NCBI RefSeq assembly: GCF_021018895.1
Contig: NC_079372.1
Coordinates: 16,396,318 to 16,460,317 of the forward strand
Reading direction: 5' to 3'
DNA: 64,000 nucleotides
Source of the DNA: Seriola aureovittata
Lineage: Eukaryota; Chordata; Actinopteri; Carangiformes; Carangidae
Numbering within the stretch: the first letter of the stretch is position 1; each line of letters starts with the position of its first letter. Under the pieces are notes generated by a model. That model worked only from the letters and a program-made list of their open reading frames with translations, made no database searches and had not been told where the DNA came from. Shown here piece after piece: positions 28,601 through 40,862 of the stretch. Position numbers and translations under genes: made by a program.

Positions 28601-31600
28601 GGACACATTAACAAAGCATTCACACATTAAACCTCCATGAGACGTCATTTGAAAAACCAATTACCTGCAGTGAAAAAATATGGTCTGCATTTCAAGAACT
28701 GCAGATAGAAAGACGGACAGATGCAGTAGATAGATGGCTTACGTTTTTTAATGCCACGGTCTTCTATCCTCCTACACAGGATGTGGACGAGCCGTGCCAC
28801 CAGTTTAGTGAGCAGAGGGAAGTCATTGACATTGTAGACGTTCAGATCCACCGGCTCCGACGCCACTTGTCTCAGCTCGGCTTCATCAGCGTTCTTCACA
28901 CCTGAACAACAAAAAGTTATAGAATCGTTTAAAACAACTTAACACAAAAAGCATTTAGAACCAAATGCCTCCAAACACGTAACGATGAGAACGTTACATA
29001 ACAATATGGCGCTCATAAATGCAGGGGATGAACGCGACCACCTCATCCTCATCCTCAGTCTCACCTACAGCGATGATCTCCACGCCGGCATTCTTCAGAC
29101 GGTTTGCCGCAGCAATGGCATCATCCTGAGATTTCCCATCGGTCAGCAAGACCAGGAAAAACGGCGTGTCCGACCTCGCTCCTGCCTCGGCCCTCATGTT
29201 CTCCTCCATGACGTGGAGCAGCGCCTGGCCTGGGAGGTGGATGCAAGGTTACACACCGACACACATACGTGTACAAAACAGTATCCAAGGTGAGCTGTGT
29301 GTGATGTGTGTTTACCTGTAAATGTGTTTCCTCCCTTATATCTAAAATTCCTCACTGCCTCCAGCAGCTGGTCTTTGGTGGTGAAGTTGCTGAGGTGCCA
29401 CTCGGTACGAGGGTCCCCACTGTACTGGGTCAGACCTGGGACAAAAACACATCGTTACACAAGATTTTTTATTTTTATTTTTGTAAGACATTGGGAAAGG
29501 CAAATCCATTATACTTTAAGTGGTTCATTTTAATAATCCTTTTTTTAATTTTGGTTTATGTTGTTACTACAAAGCAATTTAACAAAAAGCAAAAAGCAAC
29601 TAAAAACTGTCAATAAATTGTGCAGGAACTGAGGCATATAAATGTCATACTGATTGACGTTGCAATGCATCTAAAACTAAAAACAAAAAATAATACACAT
29701 CACACACATCATCAACCCCGTAAACAGAAGGTGTGACACGGGACAGCCACTGTGTGGCACTGTGTGCACATGAACACCGCCCGCAGAGGGGAAGAGAGAA
29801 GGCTTCATCACCTCTCCCCCCTCCCCCCGTCCGGATCCTCACCGATCTGAATGTGGTTGGGCCCGATGTGGAAGGGTGTCACCAGGCCCTCCAGGAAGTC
29901 TCTGACACGTCTGAAGTTAGTGCGTCCAATGCTCCAGGAGCCGTCCACCAACAGCATGATGTCCGCCGCTGCATCACTGTTGCACTCAAACGGTTTTCTT
30001 GGAGACGCACCTTGATAAAAGGAAGCATGAAGAGAAAGATATCGAACTGATTCCACCGACTTGTTGAATTTATGCCAAAGACGATTGAAGCTGTTCTTGA
30101 GGGACATGGTGACACCTCACTCAGACTCTTTATATCGGTTTTTCCCTTTCATTTGTCACCCGTCTGTATATTAGTGAGTGCATGGGTAAATGCATGGTTT
30201 TAGATCAGGAAACAGATGGCTCTGTGCAAAATCTGTGTGTACATGTGTCGACATAGCACACACATGAACATGAGTGAGTTTCCGTGCATGTGAACGTGTG
30301 CGCTCCCTTGGATTACGAGGGAGAGGACAGCGCCCTGCAGCTGAACAGGACGGCCTGTCATTATCCTTTCCTTTACCTGTCCCTCCCTTGTGTAAACACT
30401 GTCATCACATTTCAGACTAACACTTACTTGCTCTCAAGCCGTTTGTTCCTTAATTCATAAGAAGAGCCGAAGTTGACGGTGGCCAGACGTTCCTTAAGAT
30501 AACCTGCTTAACTTCCTGCTCAGAGGCAGCTGTCCTAATCATTACCATCATGTTTTGGCTCATTAAAAAAACAAATGTAATCAAAAGTAGTAGTTAGCAT
30601 AGGTCCGAGTTTGTCGCGGTATGTCTTTGCAACACTGGAGCGCAGGGGTTACCTGTGACCGGCTGGGTGGGGAAGGGAGCCTTCCGGGGTTTGTCCTCGG
30701 CCCGTTTACCCTGTGTGGTTCCCTGCTCCTCCTTGTTCTCCACCTTAGACCGATCCCGCTCTTTTTCTTTCTTCCTCTTCCTCTTCTCTTTGGTGGTTTT
30801 CTCTGGGGCCTCATCGGGGAGCTGAGAGGGGGTTTCTGTGGCTGGGGGCTCTGCGGGAGAGAGGTAATGGAAAGCACATGGGTGGGGACACAGTAAGATA
30901 AGCAGAGATTGTTTTGGGTACCGGTCCAGGCCGTACATGACAGGAAATCTCCTGTTGACATGAGATCAATCTGACTTCCTGAGTATCAAAGGGAAAAGTG
31001 AGAGAAAACATTATTTCCTTGTCAATACATAAACATAGTGTTTTTCATGATTAATAGGTTAATTTTTTTTTTTGCCTTTGCCTGATACATACAGCCTCAA
31101 CAATAACAATCTCTCACCGTCCTTCATCCTCCATCGCTCTTGTCCCTGCCTTTCTTTCCCGTGTTCCCTCGTGTTTTCTAAAGACGGTAACTCCAGCTGC
31201 TGCTGCTGGGACTGTCATTACTGTGTTTGTATTTGTGCCAAAGCTCTTTGGTGAACCTCTTATTAAATACAGTGTGCTGTTCGTGCGGGACACATGTGTT
31301 TGCTTGGGTGTAGGTGCGTGTTGGCGTCCCCGCACTCTGTCAGTGTCATAATGACAGCGGCCATAGAAGATCAGAGCGGTCGGGTTTCTGACCAAGACAA
31401 AAAATAATCTTCTCACACCACCCAGGGCTTTCGGTTCTGTGCACTGGTCTCTTTTGGAAATCATTTTAAAACCTTATTCAGCTGAAAGACGGCTTTACAA
31501 ACCCACGCGTCAGAGTATCAGTGAACCCTCAGACCTGAGGTTAGGCCTGTTAGCTTTTCCAGAGTCCAGGTTAAAGGGAAGGGATGATCAAGTTCGTATT

Positions 31601-33731
31601 CACTCTGCTGGCAGCGTCACAGCTTTTAAATCATGCCCTAAAATACGTCTTTATAGACTTGCCTTTATTTACCACAGGACTTATTTATTTACATAATACA
31701 ACTTTGACATGTTACCACCAGCTTTTTTCTCATGTTGCCAGATTTGTATAACTGTATTTTACCTTATAGATTTGTATGCTGTTGTTTTTATGTGTGTTTT
31801 TATGCTTTCTTCTCGCACTGGAAATCCCTTTGTGCTCTCACAAAATGTGTAAATAATTATTTGCAAATAAAATGATCATCTTTAATTATTATCAATATCA
31901 ATACAGACAATGTAATAAGGTTTTAAAACAAGCAAAAACTAAAGATTTTATGATTGATATAGTTCAGTGCGCCATTATCCCATGTTGCTTTATGTATTTC
32001 CTCTTATTGTACTAGGATCCAAGTGTGTGTGGATGTAGTGTTATTATCTACTAGCACACACTACCTGTAGTAGCAGCAGTGGTGATGGTGGTGGTGCTGG
32101 TGATGGTGGTGGTGGGGTCTGGATACAGAATAGTCGGCACGCCCAGCAGAGCCTCTGTTGCATCGTCCAGGTCTCCTGACCCCGACCCACCTGGCAACAA
32201 CTTCTTCCTCTGCTCTCGGCTACCGCTGCGGATCATTTCTTCTTCCCGCAGACCTTCCACTGGGAGAGAGAAAGAGAAGCTAAGGGAATCACATATGAAT
32301 AATCTATATGTTTTCATATTAATGTACAGTCTTGGTGCAGAACTCTGGTTCCTTATAGTCACAAAACATCCATCCATCCATTCTGAAGTCGGGTCACAAA
32401 ACATTTTTACACAATTTCAAACTCAGTTGTAGATGTAGCAGGACACAGCAAATATGAAGCTAATTTGAATCCCACTACAAATGGAATAACTTAACATTAC
32501 CACTAAGAGTCCACAGTCATGCTTGAGTCATTATGTCAGGGTTTCTCTGGTCAGGCACCTGCTGGGATAATGGATCAATTAATTACTTACCTCCTATTAG
32601 ATAATTATCTCTACATGGGAAATGATGATGAGTAACTACAGGCGGTGCATTAAGAGGACTAGACATGTTTGTTTTAGACAGAAAATGCTATGCCCCTGGT
32701 TTCTGAGTAAAATGACTGCAGGGCTGTCTGAACGCTGACAGTGCAGCAGCATGACTGGACAACATATCTATATAAAGCTGGATTTCAGGACTCTGTAGGT
32801 TTGAAATCAGAGAGAGAAAACTGAACATGCCAGAGATAATGATAGAGCTGTCTAGTGCGTTGTATTACTTCACCGTCTTAACTGCTTCATTGGGTCTCGT
32901 TGGCAAATCCTTGCCTGGAGTAAAGAGACAAGGTCAACGGCAGCAAATTGAGGGTGAAATTTGCACGGATGTAAAAACTGCTTTAACACAGTCACCTACT
33001 GTCACTAGCACGGCTCAAAATAAGTACTGGGCCCAGAGGGGCTTAAAGCAAATGGGAAAGGCGAAGACACATCAGGAAGGAATTCCCAGACTGCCATCAT
33101 TCCAGCAAGACAGCCAGTGTTACGATTTTCCAATTTCCACATGTTTTTCTGGCCTGTCTGGACACGCTCGCCTCGACACAGTAACCTACTATCACTCGCA
33201 CGGTTCGCAAGCAACCCACAGGCTGCATCCACATATTGTACAATCTCATACAAGGCCCGAGGAAGGTAGTAAACACAGTCTGACGGGAAAATGTGGAGAA
33301 TAAAAAAGGCTCACGAATCAGTGAGGAATCGATAGACAGAGAGCTGTGCTGTGATTCACCGTCACTGCTGTAGGAGATAACAGTGATGGAGCCAGACACA
33401 GAGAGGGACAATAAGTAAATCTATTCCTCCAAATCCACAATCCCCAACCTTCCTTTGTTTTCCTCAGAAATCAACTGTAAACTTCAGACAAACCGCTCTC
33501 CTCTCTGCGAGCCGCCCGTCCTTCGACACAGTCACACGGCGTGGGCAGAGAGCCATCACTGAACCATCACTGAACCATCAATGAACCATTACTGTCATTT
33601 TACCGGTAATGTTGCCTTTGTGAGCCACAGAGGAACAAGTGTTGGTGGGCAGATTTACAACTCAGGAACACACGTAACTCATGTAAGTACACAGAGTAAG
33701 TTCAAACACAAGCACTGTCAGCCTGTAATCC

Positions 33732-33819
<88 letters not shown>

Positions 33820-36574
33820 AAGAATGTGAAAAATGCACCACTTCCTATCGTAGGACTTTGCTGTCTTGCCAATGTCATCACCATGTACATCACCATCATG
33901 CCTGTGGATTTTATGTCCCTTGTTCAAACAGCAAGTAGCATGTTTTGTGATCTTTAGTTAATCAGAAAAACATTTTATGGATCTCAGATGAAAAACTAAA
34001 TCCTGCAGTAAATTATAAAAGATGTAAATATGATACATTTTTGTCCTCAAACTCTTCCCTGCACCATGATTGTCTGACACAGCTGAGTCTGCTATTTTCC
34101 TTTCTTACTTGATCTAAATAAAGTCTTTGTTCCCTTTGTGCTCATCTGCCTCCCTCCGTCCTCTACTCCCTTCTCTTTTCTCAACCTTTCTCATTCCCCC
34201 CGTCCACCCCCCTGTGTGCTTCTTACTCGTGAATCGTCTCTTGGCGAGAAGTTTCTCTGTCGTCCCGTTGAGCACGAGGACTTGGAGGGCGTATTCCTGA
34301 CCGGAGTCCAGTCCCGCCACGGTGGCCCGGCCACGCGTGGTGGTCAGCATCAGCTCCGGCTGCGGATCCTCTGGAAAAACAAGACAATAGATGAATTACT
34401 GCCTTGGTACTGATATGAGATTGAGTCTGAAGGGAAAGTCGCAGCTCCTGGCTTCTCCAAAAATAAAAAATACGCCTGTATTTTAGATTTGAGCTCCACT
34501 GAGCTTTATTGCTATTACAACAAACACGGGTAAGAACTTGCCTTGATGAGCTCGTAATGCAGCACAGACAATAGAACAATCAACACCGCATGGTACTTAA
34601 ATAACCACATCCATAAAACATAATAATGTACACAGAATACCATGAATTTAAAAGATACACAAGAAAATCCAAACGTTAACTGAAGAGTCAAATAATCTCA
34701 AGACATTAATGTCACACAAAATACCAAAAATAGTTACAAAGAAAAATATAAACTAAAAACAAAGTGTAAACTAAAGTGCCAAAGAGTCAAATAGCCTCAG
34801 GGAATGTACTTCGTCTCTAAAATCTCTAATGATGTTCTAAGCCTTTTAGCCTGAGCCTCCCTTTTTAGGGAGTGGTGAGTAATTTTAGAAGAAGCCTTGA
34901 CGACTTTCTTGACTGTGTTTCTTTCAGCATTAGTCAGACTACAAAAGCAAAACTGTGACAAAGAAGGTCAGCAACACTTTCCACAAAATACATACTCTCT
35001 GATGAGCCAACTAAAACAAACTTTTCAAAGTGATCTCATATTTTAGTGCCAGGGAAATTTTTTGTCTTATTTTCCTACTGGTTTCCTGGTGATTTCAAAA
35101 AGCAGCTTCCCAGAGTTCCCTCTCTTAAAGTTGTGTTAATATTAAGTTGAAGGCCAGCTCACATGATCCCTGCTTTATGCTGATTAATCTGATCTTCTTA
35201 ATAACCCTCCACAGCCAATCTAAATATTTGAATCCAACAATCTGTATGGAAAGAATAAAGAAGTTAAGAAGAGCAACTCTGGTGGCTTAAAGAGGATGTT
35301 AAACCACTTTTCTAGATGTTGTTATAATATAATAATTACCAATTACAGAACAGCCTCGGGTGTGTTCTTGATCTCGTATCATTTGTCACAATTTGTATTC
35401 GATTGTAGGCTTAACTTCATTTTTTGTATTGTAAAAGTTAATAAGATATCTGGGTCCGATCCGCTTCTGCAAATGTGTTTTTCCAAGAGTTTAGGCTGCA
35501 AGCGTTAAGCTGCATTAATACTTCTGAATACCTAGCGTTGTACTTATCTGAAAAGTCTCTGCTACAGTATTTATTTTTACAGTGGTATAAACAATATACC
35601 AGGATGTACAGCCACTGAAGTACCCATCTAGATTATGCACACTACTCCAAGTACTTGTCTGATTAGATTGAACGATTGAAAGAAATCTTAAGAAATGTGG
35701 AGTGTGTCTGTTCTATCTGTGTAAGTAAACCCAAGGTAAAACTCATTTTAAATACAAACTGTATTTACATTTAACCCAAAGATAAATGTTAGATACAACG
35801 CACAGATCTATGTTGCAACCGTCTGTAATTCTTCTTCCCAGGATTGTACTGTCACCTTTTCAACCTCTTTACTCGCCCTCCCTCCCAGACCTCACACCTC
35901 TGGGCACGACAAGTCTTGTGTTGGACTCGAATCTTCCTCTAAAGCCCCCACCCCCTCTCTGTCTCTGTTTGAGACCTGCCTGGGCTTAGCTGCACAGTGT
36001 GGAATGGGAGATAAGAGGGTGACAGAGAGGAAAAAAGTTAAGGAAAAATCACACAGATGTGAAGGAGAAGGGGAGGATAAAGCGACTGCATTCTTATCCA
36101 AACCATCACGTGTGAAGCAAGAGACACTAACATGTTCACAGCAGTCGGGACTGCACTGAGATAAAAGGCACTTTCACACTAGATGGATTTGCTGTTTCAA
36201 ACTGGAGAAGGAGGAATCCAGGTTCACGCTGAAGATGTATGCTGATGTAAAACGTTTATGATCAGACTGGGACTGGATCTTGGTCAATCCCTTTATGATA
36301 TACCTCTATAAATTCAAGGAAAACGCAGGACTTATCTAGAGACCATTCTTTCAACTAGTTTTATCAAAGCAGCTCACAGGTTTCTTACATGTCAGCCCAG
36401 GTTTCTTCAGCACATGAAATGTTATCATGCCCTCTATTCTAGAGAGTGAGAGTCTCACTGGCTGAGGAATCATTTCTGTTCTGATTACATGATCTCTATC
36501 TCTTTTTAAATTCCTAACCACAGTCCTGTTGTTATATCAACATTATTACCTCTGTGTGTGTGTGTGTGTGTGTG

Positions 36575-36618
<44 letters not shown>

Positions 36619-37765
36619 ACGTTCTTCTACATGTGAAGTGAAGTCGTGTTTTTTTTACCTTGTGAACTGTGCAGAGAGTCCTTGGGTCATGTGCACTTTA
36701 AATAAGCTGAAGTTGAACTTGAAGTCGCTGTAGCATTACAGGCCAAATAGAAAATAACAGCCTGAGACTAAAAATACACAAAGGTATGTAGACGTGGGTG
36801 AACGCACTAGAGAGGCATTGCAGCAGGACATGGGAGTGGAAATCCCAAATGATCCGTGGTGATGGAGCAGGGCGGTTTATTATTCAGGCATAACAACAGA
36901 CATGAGCTATGACAATTCAGAGTAAAGCACAGATATTACTTGCCTCCTCATATAATGTTTTCCTTGCACAACTTTACAGTGTAAAGTGTAAACGCTGCAT
37001 GTTTGACACTTCAACACAGCCAGGAGAGTCTCACCTGAGATGGGCCTCACTCGGACCTTGTAGCCCTGAACGGGTCCATCGGCCTCCTTCCATTTCATCT
37101 GCAGTCTGTCCTCAGATAGGACCGTGAGCTTCAGACGACCTTGACATTCACGGAGACAAAGGGAAGAAAGAAAAAAAAGAAGAAGAAAAAAAAAAAGATT
37201 CAGGTTTTGAAATGCATGAGTGTCTCCGTGTTGCCCTAGTCGAAGATTTGGGTCAAGAAAAAGGGGAGAGCACGACAGTTGTAGGCTTTTCAGAGATCAA
37301 AGAAATAAGCCCTCTCACTTCCTTCTCCCTAAATCAAATCCATCTCTTGTTTCGACTTCATCTACATAATTTCCAGCAAGGGTTTTCTAACAAGCAGCGT
37401 CTTTCATGTTTCTATCCTCTCGCCCTCCGTCCATCCCTCTCTCCAGCTGCCCCTTCATCCATCAAAGCACGCCCTGTCCTCGAGTCTGGTATAGAAACAG
37501 GAACAAGACGCTGGTTGGGAACTGGAAGGTCATAGGTCATGTCAGAGGAACGTCACAGACATACACTGTGTCAGGATTTTGTATGTAATATGTGGCAGGG
37601 TAATAGATGGAGAGGAGGGGGGGGGCAGCGGGGAAACGGAAGCAAAGAAGACAAAGGAGTGTAGACATGAACATGAATCACAGAACTTTGTCTTCATCGC
37701 CTCTGTGGATGTATGACCCTCAGCACTCTGACTGACATGTATGTATGCATGTGTGTATGTGTATG

Positions 37766-37815
<50 letters not shown>

Positions 37816-39307
37816 AGACTGTATATTTGGGTCAGGGGCCTCTGGAGGGTCATCCTTTTCTTGGGTGCCTGGCAGAGGATCTTATAGAGTGTAATGGGGA
37901 TTTAGAGAGACTGGGGTCAAGGTTTAACAGACCCACTAGCAAAAACAACTTTTCCAGGCAGGCGGGGATATATGTAGACCAGCACAGTAGCTGCGTTGTA
38001 CTTCCTGATTCGTGGGGAAAGAGATTTGTGTGGTTGTGCCTGACATATTTAAGTTCAGCACTGAAATAGTAAGGCCGTTGAGTCTTGCTGATAGTTTTTT
38101 TTTCAATGATATGTGCAATAAAGTGACCACAAAATAAATATAGAAATTACAAAATTCTGAAAAGGAGGTCAACATCATTGAAAATCACTGCACCGTGATG
38201 TATTGCACCAGGTGTTCATAGAGCTGCATGCAGTGCTCACTGATTGTACACGGTAATAGGTAATACTAGTGTGGCGGCGTGTCGACACAGAAAGAGTTTT
38301 AGCCATGTTTTTCAGTTATTCATTTCACGTGCGCCTAACAGATTAATCACTTCAGCTGTCTAAGCGAGTCGCACGTTAGCGTTTGGCTCTGAAAGTGACA
38401 CTTTAATTTAAAATTGAGAAAAAGGAACAATCTGCTTCATGGCAAACTAGTACAAGCACTGCTAATGTGATGAGCAACGGCAAACAACATAATATACGAA
38501 ACAGTGTAGGTCTTGTATAAAATATCAAAGTGAAAATCAGACCATAGTAAATGTGGATGATTGTATTAAAATACATAAAATGATTGACTTGTGTGAAATG
38601 TTGTGTATACTTACATTATTGGTTTTCCCTTTAGATATAGATAGCTAATAAGCTAGCATTTCTTACAGTATATTCCCTTACAAAAAAGAATAAAGCAATG
38701 GCAATTCTGTATTACAATTAATTTTCATAACATTTCACAACTATTTTTTTTTTCTAATTTTAACACAATAACACTTGCTAATGTTATTGGTTATGGTAAA
38801 ATATTTTATATCTTTTGAAATATAAAATGCTAGCTAACTAGCTAGCTAGCTGTGTCTCCTCTCAAAGAAAAGTACAAGGCTATGGCACTTCTACTTTTTA
38901 TCAGTTTTTTTCTGGGCATTTTCTTGTGTCAGTACTACAATTTCATCCATAACAACGTAAGCGAAAGTGATATTTAGCACCAAAGGCTGACTACAATACA
39001 ACACAGATGTTTTTCTAGACCCTATGAGGACCCTGCTAGCATGATGCACTACCTCAGACTCATCTTCTCCAGCTGTGGATGTGACATATTGGTGACATGT
39101 TTTCCTTTAAGTGGAAATCAAGGGGCATATATTGGCTATGAAAGGCACGCTACCTTGGCCATGGACCCCCGGGGACAGTAGCAGGAGGACACTGAGCAGG
39201 AAAAACAGCATTAGCCAGAATGAAGATGATGATGATGAGGATGATGATGATGATGATGATGAAGAAGATGAAGATGATGAAGATGACGCGGGGAGGTGAG
39301 GAGACAT
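15670..39307 (-). CDS. col20a1: Collagen alpha-1(XX) chain, FACIT collagen
   Basis: Secreted extracellular-matrix collagen that associates with fibrils. I assembled 41 coding exons with consistent phases, 4,824 nt, about 1,607 aa; human COL20A1 is about 1,284. Order: signal peptide (39154-39307), FN3-1 (two exons), charged linker (two), vWA (four), six FN3 (twelve), TSPN/laminin-G-like (seven), collagenous tail with NC1 (thirteen). Diagnostic similarity includes [19 protein letters not shown] after the signal peptide, [11 protein letters not shown] in vWA, and [16 protein letters not shown] at the collagen interruption. All are closer to collagen XX than to XII or XIV in my memory. The protein ends EDPYYGYQP. 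The FN3 exons are symmetric phase-1 modules. The gene is longer than its mammalian counterpart because of an extra FN3 and a longer linker. The least certain boundary is the donor at 19178. Confidence 0.93.
17640..17990 (-). mobile_element. Broken Tc1-family transposase fragment in col20a1 intron
   Basis: Read on the minus strand, pieces of a Tc1-type transposase appear in the right order with frameshifts and stops: [14 protein letters not shown] (about 17960), [18 protein letters not shown] (about 17830-17875), and [11 protein letters not shown] (about 17657-17693), the last two matching the family's FGSDG..VW and DNDPKHTAK blocks. The spacing is shorter than in an intact enzyme. It is inactive. 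Confidence 0.8.
19991..23078 (-). other. col20a1 TSPN (thrombospondin N-like/laminin-G) domain, 7 exons
   Basis: Exons 23022-23078, 22452-22490, 22167-22305, 21783-21925, 20728-20837, 20163-20321, 19991-20068. Recognisable blocks: [62 protein letters not shown] and the cysteine pair in [10 protein letters not shown]. The first two exons encode a linker ([20 protein letters not shown]) that I do not find in my memory of the human protein. Confidence 0.88.
21381..21599 (-). mobile_element. Dispersed repeat family 'attagtcgatt', copy 2 (inverted, truncated)
   Basis: Begins agctgcaactaataattaca and ends actaatcgtttcagctct. This is the inverse of the ends of copies 1 and 3. Internal gaaacccaaagatattcag is the complement of the shared ttgggttt block. 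Confidence 0.65.
23317..28596 (-). other. Six fibronectin type III domains of col20a1, 12 exons
   Basis: Exon pairs: FN3-2 28424-28596 + 27661-27790; FN3-3 27338-27483 + 26608-26737; FN3-4 26258-26397 + 25823-25949; FN3-5 25551-25690 + 25314-25446; FN3-6 24555-24700 + 24297-24426; FN3-7 23585-23701 + 23317-23463. Each first exon carries the Trp of strand B (for example VKLHW, LRVSWG, LRVTWV, ITVRW, VVSWV, ICVSW). Each second exon carries the Tyr of strand F (for example YHVSIF, YSVTLY, YRVSVQ, YQISLS, YSILVT, YRISVH). The five pairs FN3-2 to FN3-6 begin and end in phase 1 with a phase-0 internal intron. FN3-7 begins and ends in phase 1 but has a phase-1 internal intron, because its first exon ends AAA G and uses the tatag acceptor at 23464. 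Confidence 0.9.
24830..25190. mobile_element. Retroelement-like 3' fragment with an 11-bp minisatellite
   Basis: An intronic segment with atgatctgccccctccatga at the left, five copies of a tgatgtttcc(c) unit near 25000-25045, and an end reading gcttgtttgcatttgggtcc. This resembles the 3' tail of a common fish retroelement; the family name is not certain. Confidence 0.4.
28743..30010 (-). other. col20a1 von Willebrand A domain, 4 exons
   Basis: Exons 29843-30010, 29316-29435, 29065-29229, 28743-28901. The metal-ion-dependent adhesion site is complete: DGSWS (DxSxS), the Thr in GGNTFTG, and the Asp in [10 protein letters not shown]. The NADEAELR block follows. This supports a ligand-binding vWA rather than a degenerate one. 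Confidence 0.92.
30653..32259 (-). other. col20a1 low-complexity linker between FN3-1 and vWA, 2 exons
   Basis: Exon 32065-32259 encodes an acidic/serine segment ending in a Thr-rich run ([16 protein letters not shown]) made from cac/acc trinucleotides. Exon 30653-30850 encodes a Pro/Thr start, then a dense basic cluster ([14 protein letters not shown]), then a mixed Lys/Glu stretch. Both are phase 1 to phase 1. The Thr-rich part could be O-glycosylated and the basic part could bind glycosaminoglycan; both are inferences. Confidence 0.8.
31490..31695 (+). mobile_element. LINE reverse-transcriptase C-terminal remnant
   Basis: The plus-strand frame reads [10 protein letters not shown] and, after a short gap, [18 protein letters not shown]. 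The pattern [VF]P.SRLK...S...FKS.LK..L..LAF is the end of ORF2 in several fish LINEs. It lies antisense in a col20a1 intron, truncated and missing the central block. Confidence 0.55.
33735..33819. repeat. (TG)n microsatellite
   Basis: About 85 bp of TG with one TGCG interruption, in the col20a1 intron between exons 34227-34370 and 32065-32259. Confidence 0.97.
34371..37034 (-). other. Large col20a1 intron, no exon seen
   Basis: 2.66 kb of mostly AT-rich sequence inside FN3-1. It contains a (TG)n tract at 36553-36617. I see no other gene or clear transposon ends. Confidence 0.5.
36553..36617. repeat. (TG)n microsatellite
   Basis: TG tract with one TTG interruption. Confidence 0.95.
37140..39153 (-). 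other. col20a1 intron 2 (between signal peptide and FN3-1)
   Basis: Contains a (TG)n at about 37768-37813. Otherwise it is unremarkable AT-rich sequence with no recognised exon. Confidence 0.5.
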
Positions 39308-39321
39308 GAGACAGGTGGAGC
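39154..39321 (-). other. col20a1 signal-peptide exon with serine repeat
   Basis: The ATG at 39307 opens MSPHLPA, followed by 22 consecutive serines encoded by a TCA/TCT/TCC trinucleotide tract (about 39221-39290). A hydrophobic core [15 protein letters not shown] and a cleavage-like SPGVHGQ follow. The exon ends CAAG before gtagcg at 39153. An acceptor (gatttccag) directly above 39321 shows that a 14-nt 5'UTR piece belongs to the same exon and that an upstream noncoding exon exists. Confidence 0.88.
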
Positions 39322-39422
39322 CTGGAAATCATGAAAAACAAAGGTATTCATATCTTCTTATTATATATACTGTAATATTATTGCTATAATTTGTATTCAT
39401 TTATATTCATTGAAATAATTTC

Positions 39423-39593
39423 TTAAAGGAGCAGTGTGCAGAATTTAGTGTCATCTCGAGGTGAGGTTGCAGATTGCAACCAACTGAGTACCCCTCCCCT
39501 CACCCCTCAAATAAAAACACAACAATTCCTAGTTTCAGGTAATTATATCCTATTCCAACAGATTCTCCTAAATCCTACACACTGGTCCTTTAA
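39423..39593. mobile_element. Short MITE, about 170 bp
   Basis: Terminal inverted repeats: left ttaaaggagcagtgtgcaga and right (complement) ttaaaggaccagtgtgtagg. Their similarity continues through gaattta/gattta. This is a familiar fish MITE type. It sits about 100 bp upstream of the col20a1 coding start, in the leader intron. Confidence 0.85.
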
Positions 39594-39599
39594 TCAAAC

Positions 39600-40824
39600 A
39601 TTTTAAATATTGGTCCAACTTGATTTGATCAAGATTTGCTGTTTTTTTTTTTCTTTTCCATGACAGCAAACTTACTCTGCTGGTCACACCAAGAAAGAAA
39701 TCTGAATTAGTCAACTTGCAGCATTGTCCACTATAATCAAGAAGATACCCTGAGAATCAATCAGCCATGAAAATAATAAATAATATTGGCTGATATTGTT
39801 CTTTTCTGGACAGATTCACTGGCTTTTCAACAGGTTTAATGCCAAAGTAACAAGTGGCAGATAAAATACTTTTCATTTTGGAAAAACAAAAGCACCAATT
39901 TTCATGTCTTTGCCTGGGCCCTAGCAAATCCTGTCACATTTTCCCATGGGAACTCTTTTATGGCCGACTCAGACTACAGGTGCTTCTGTGCTTGTGCCCA
40001 TTACAGACCCTCAAACTTCACACAGCTAATGACATGCACAGGGCTGTAATATTAACAAACACGCAGCACTTTAGGAGGCCATAAAACTAACACGCCTCTG
40101 TCTGAAACGGCCAGCATTTACAAGATGTACACACGAACACAAATACCCTCAACTTATTCTAATACTAACCACACTACTTTATTAGAATGTTTCGATGCTT
40201 TTTGTCTCATCAAGAAAGATTATTTGCAAACATGGGATTTTTTCTAAGAGCTTTGAGAGCCACTGTTTTCACTCTGCTACAATACATATGTATACAATCA
40301 TCACAACTAGGCGTCGTGTATTTCAGGGGTCATAAAGTAAAAGTTAACTGACCACAGCTGATTTTTACATTTAAAAGGCCTGATTCTGATCAAATAAAGC
40401 TAAATGTACTCTATCATTTTGGAGTATGCTGGGAAACTGTAGGAAAAAGTCAATAAGTTGTGTAGGCAGGTGCTCTTTAGAAAACAAAGGCAAAAACCTC
40501 TGACATTTGTTCTTTGTGAATAAGAAGACTGTTCAACAGAATGAAGGCTGAACAAAGCTGCAATTAACGGACTGGTAGCTCAGCTATCACACTGGCAGTC
40601 ACAGACCAGAGGCCGTGCATGAGAGAAGTGTTCAGAACAAATAAAATTCATCCGTTAAATTATGTTTGGTGGAGTGAAGGTTCAGTTGGTTCAATGTGAA
40701 ACAGGGAATGGAAAAAGCGAAGACGGGTGAGGAGATGAAAATACTTGACAGCTTTACTGACAATATAATTAGCACCTGCAGAAGCTGCATATTAAACACA
40801 CATACTATATGATAGATATATGAT

Positions 40825-40862
<38 letters not shown>

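Larger units (their letters stand above)
34227..37139 (-). other. col20a1 FN3-1, 2 exons
   Basis: Exons 37035-37139 ([20 protein letters not shown] ... YKVRVRPIS) and 34227-34370 ([20 protein letters not shown] ... LLAKRRFT). A single N-terminal FN3 ahead of the vWA domain is characteristic of collagens XIV and XX. Confidence 0.9.
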
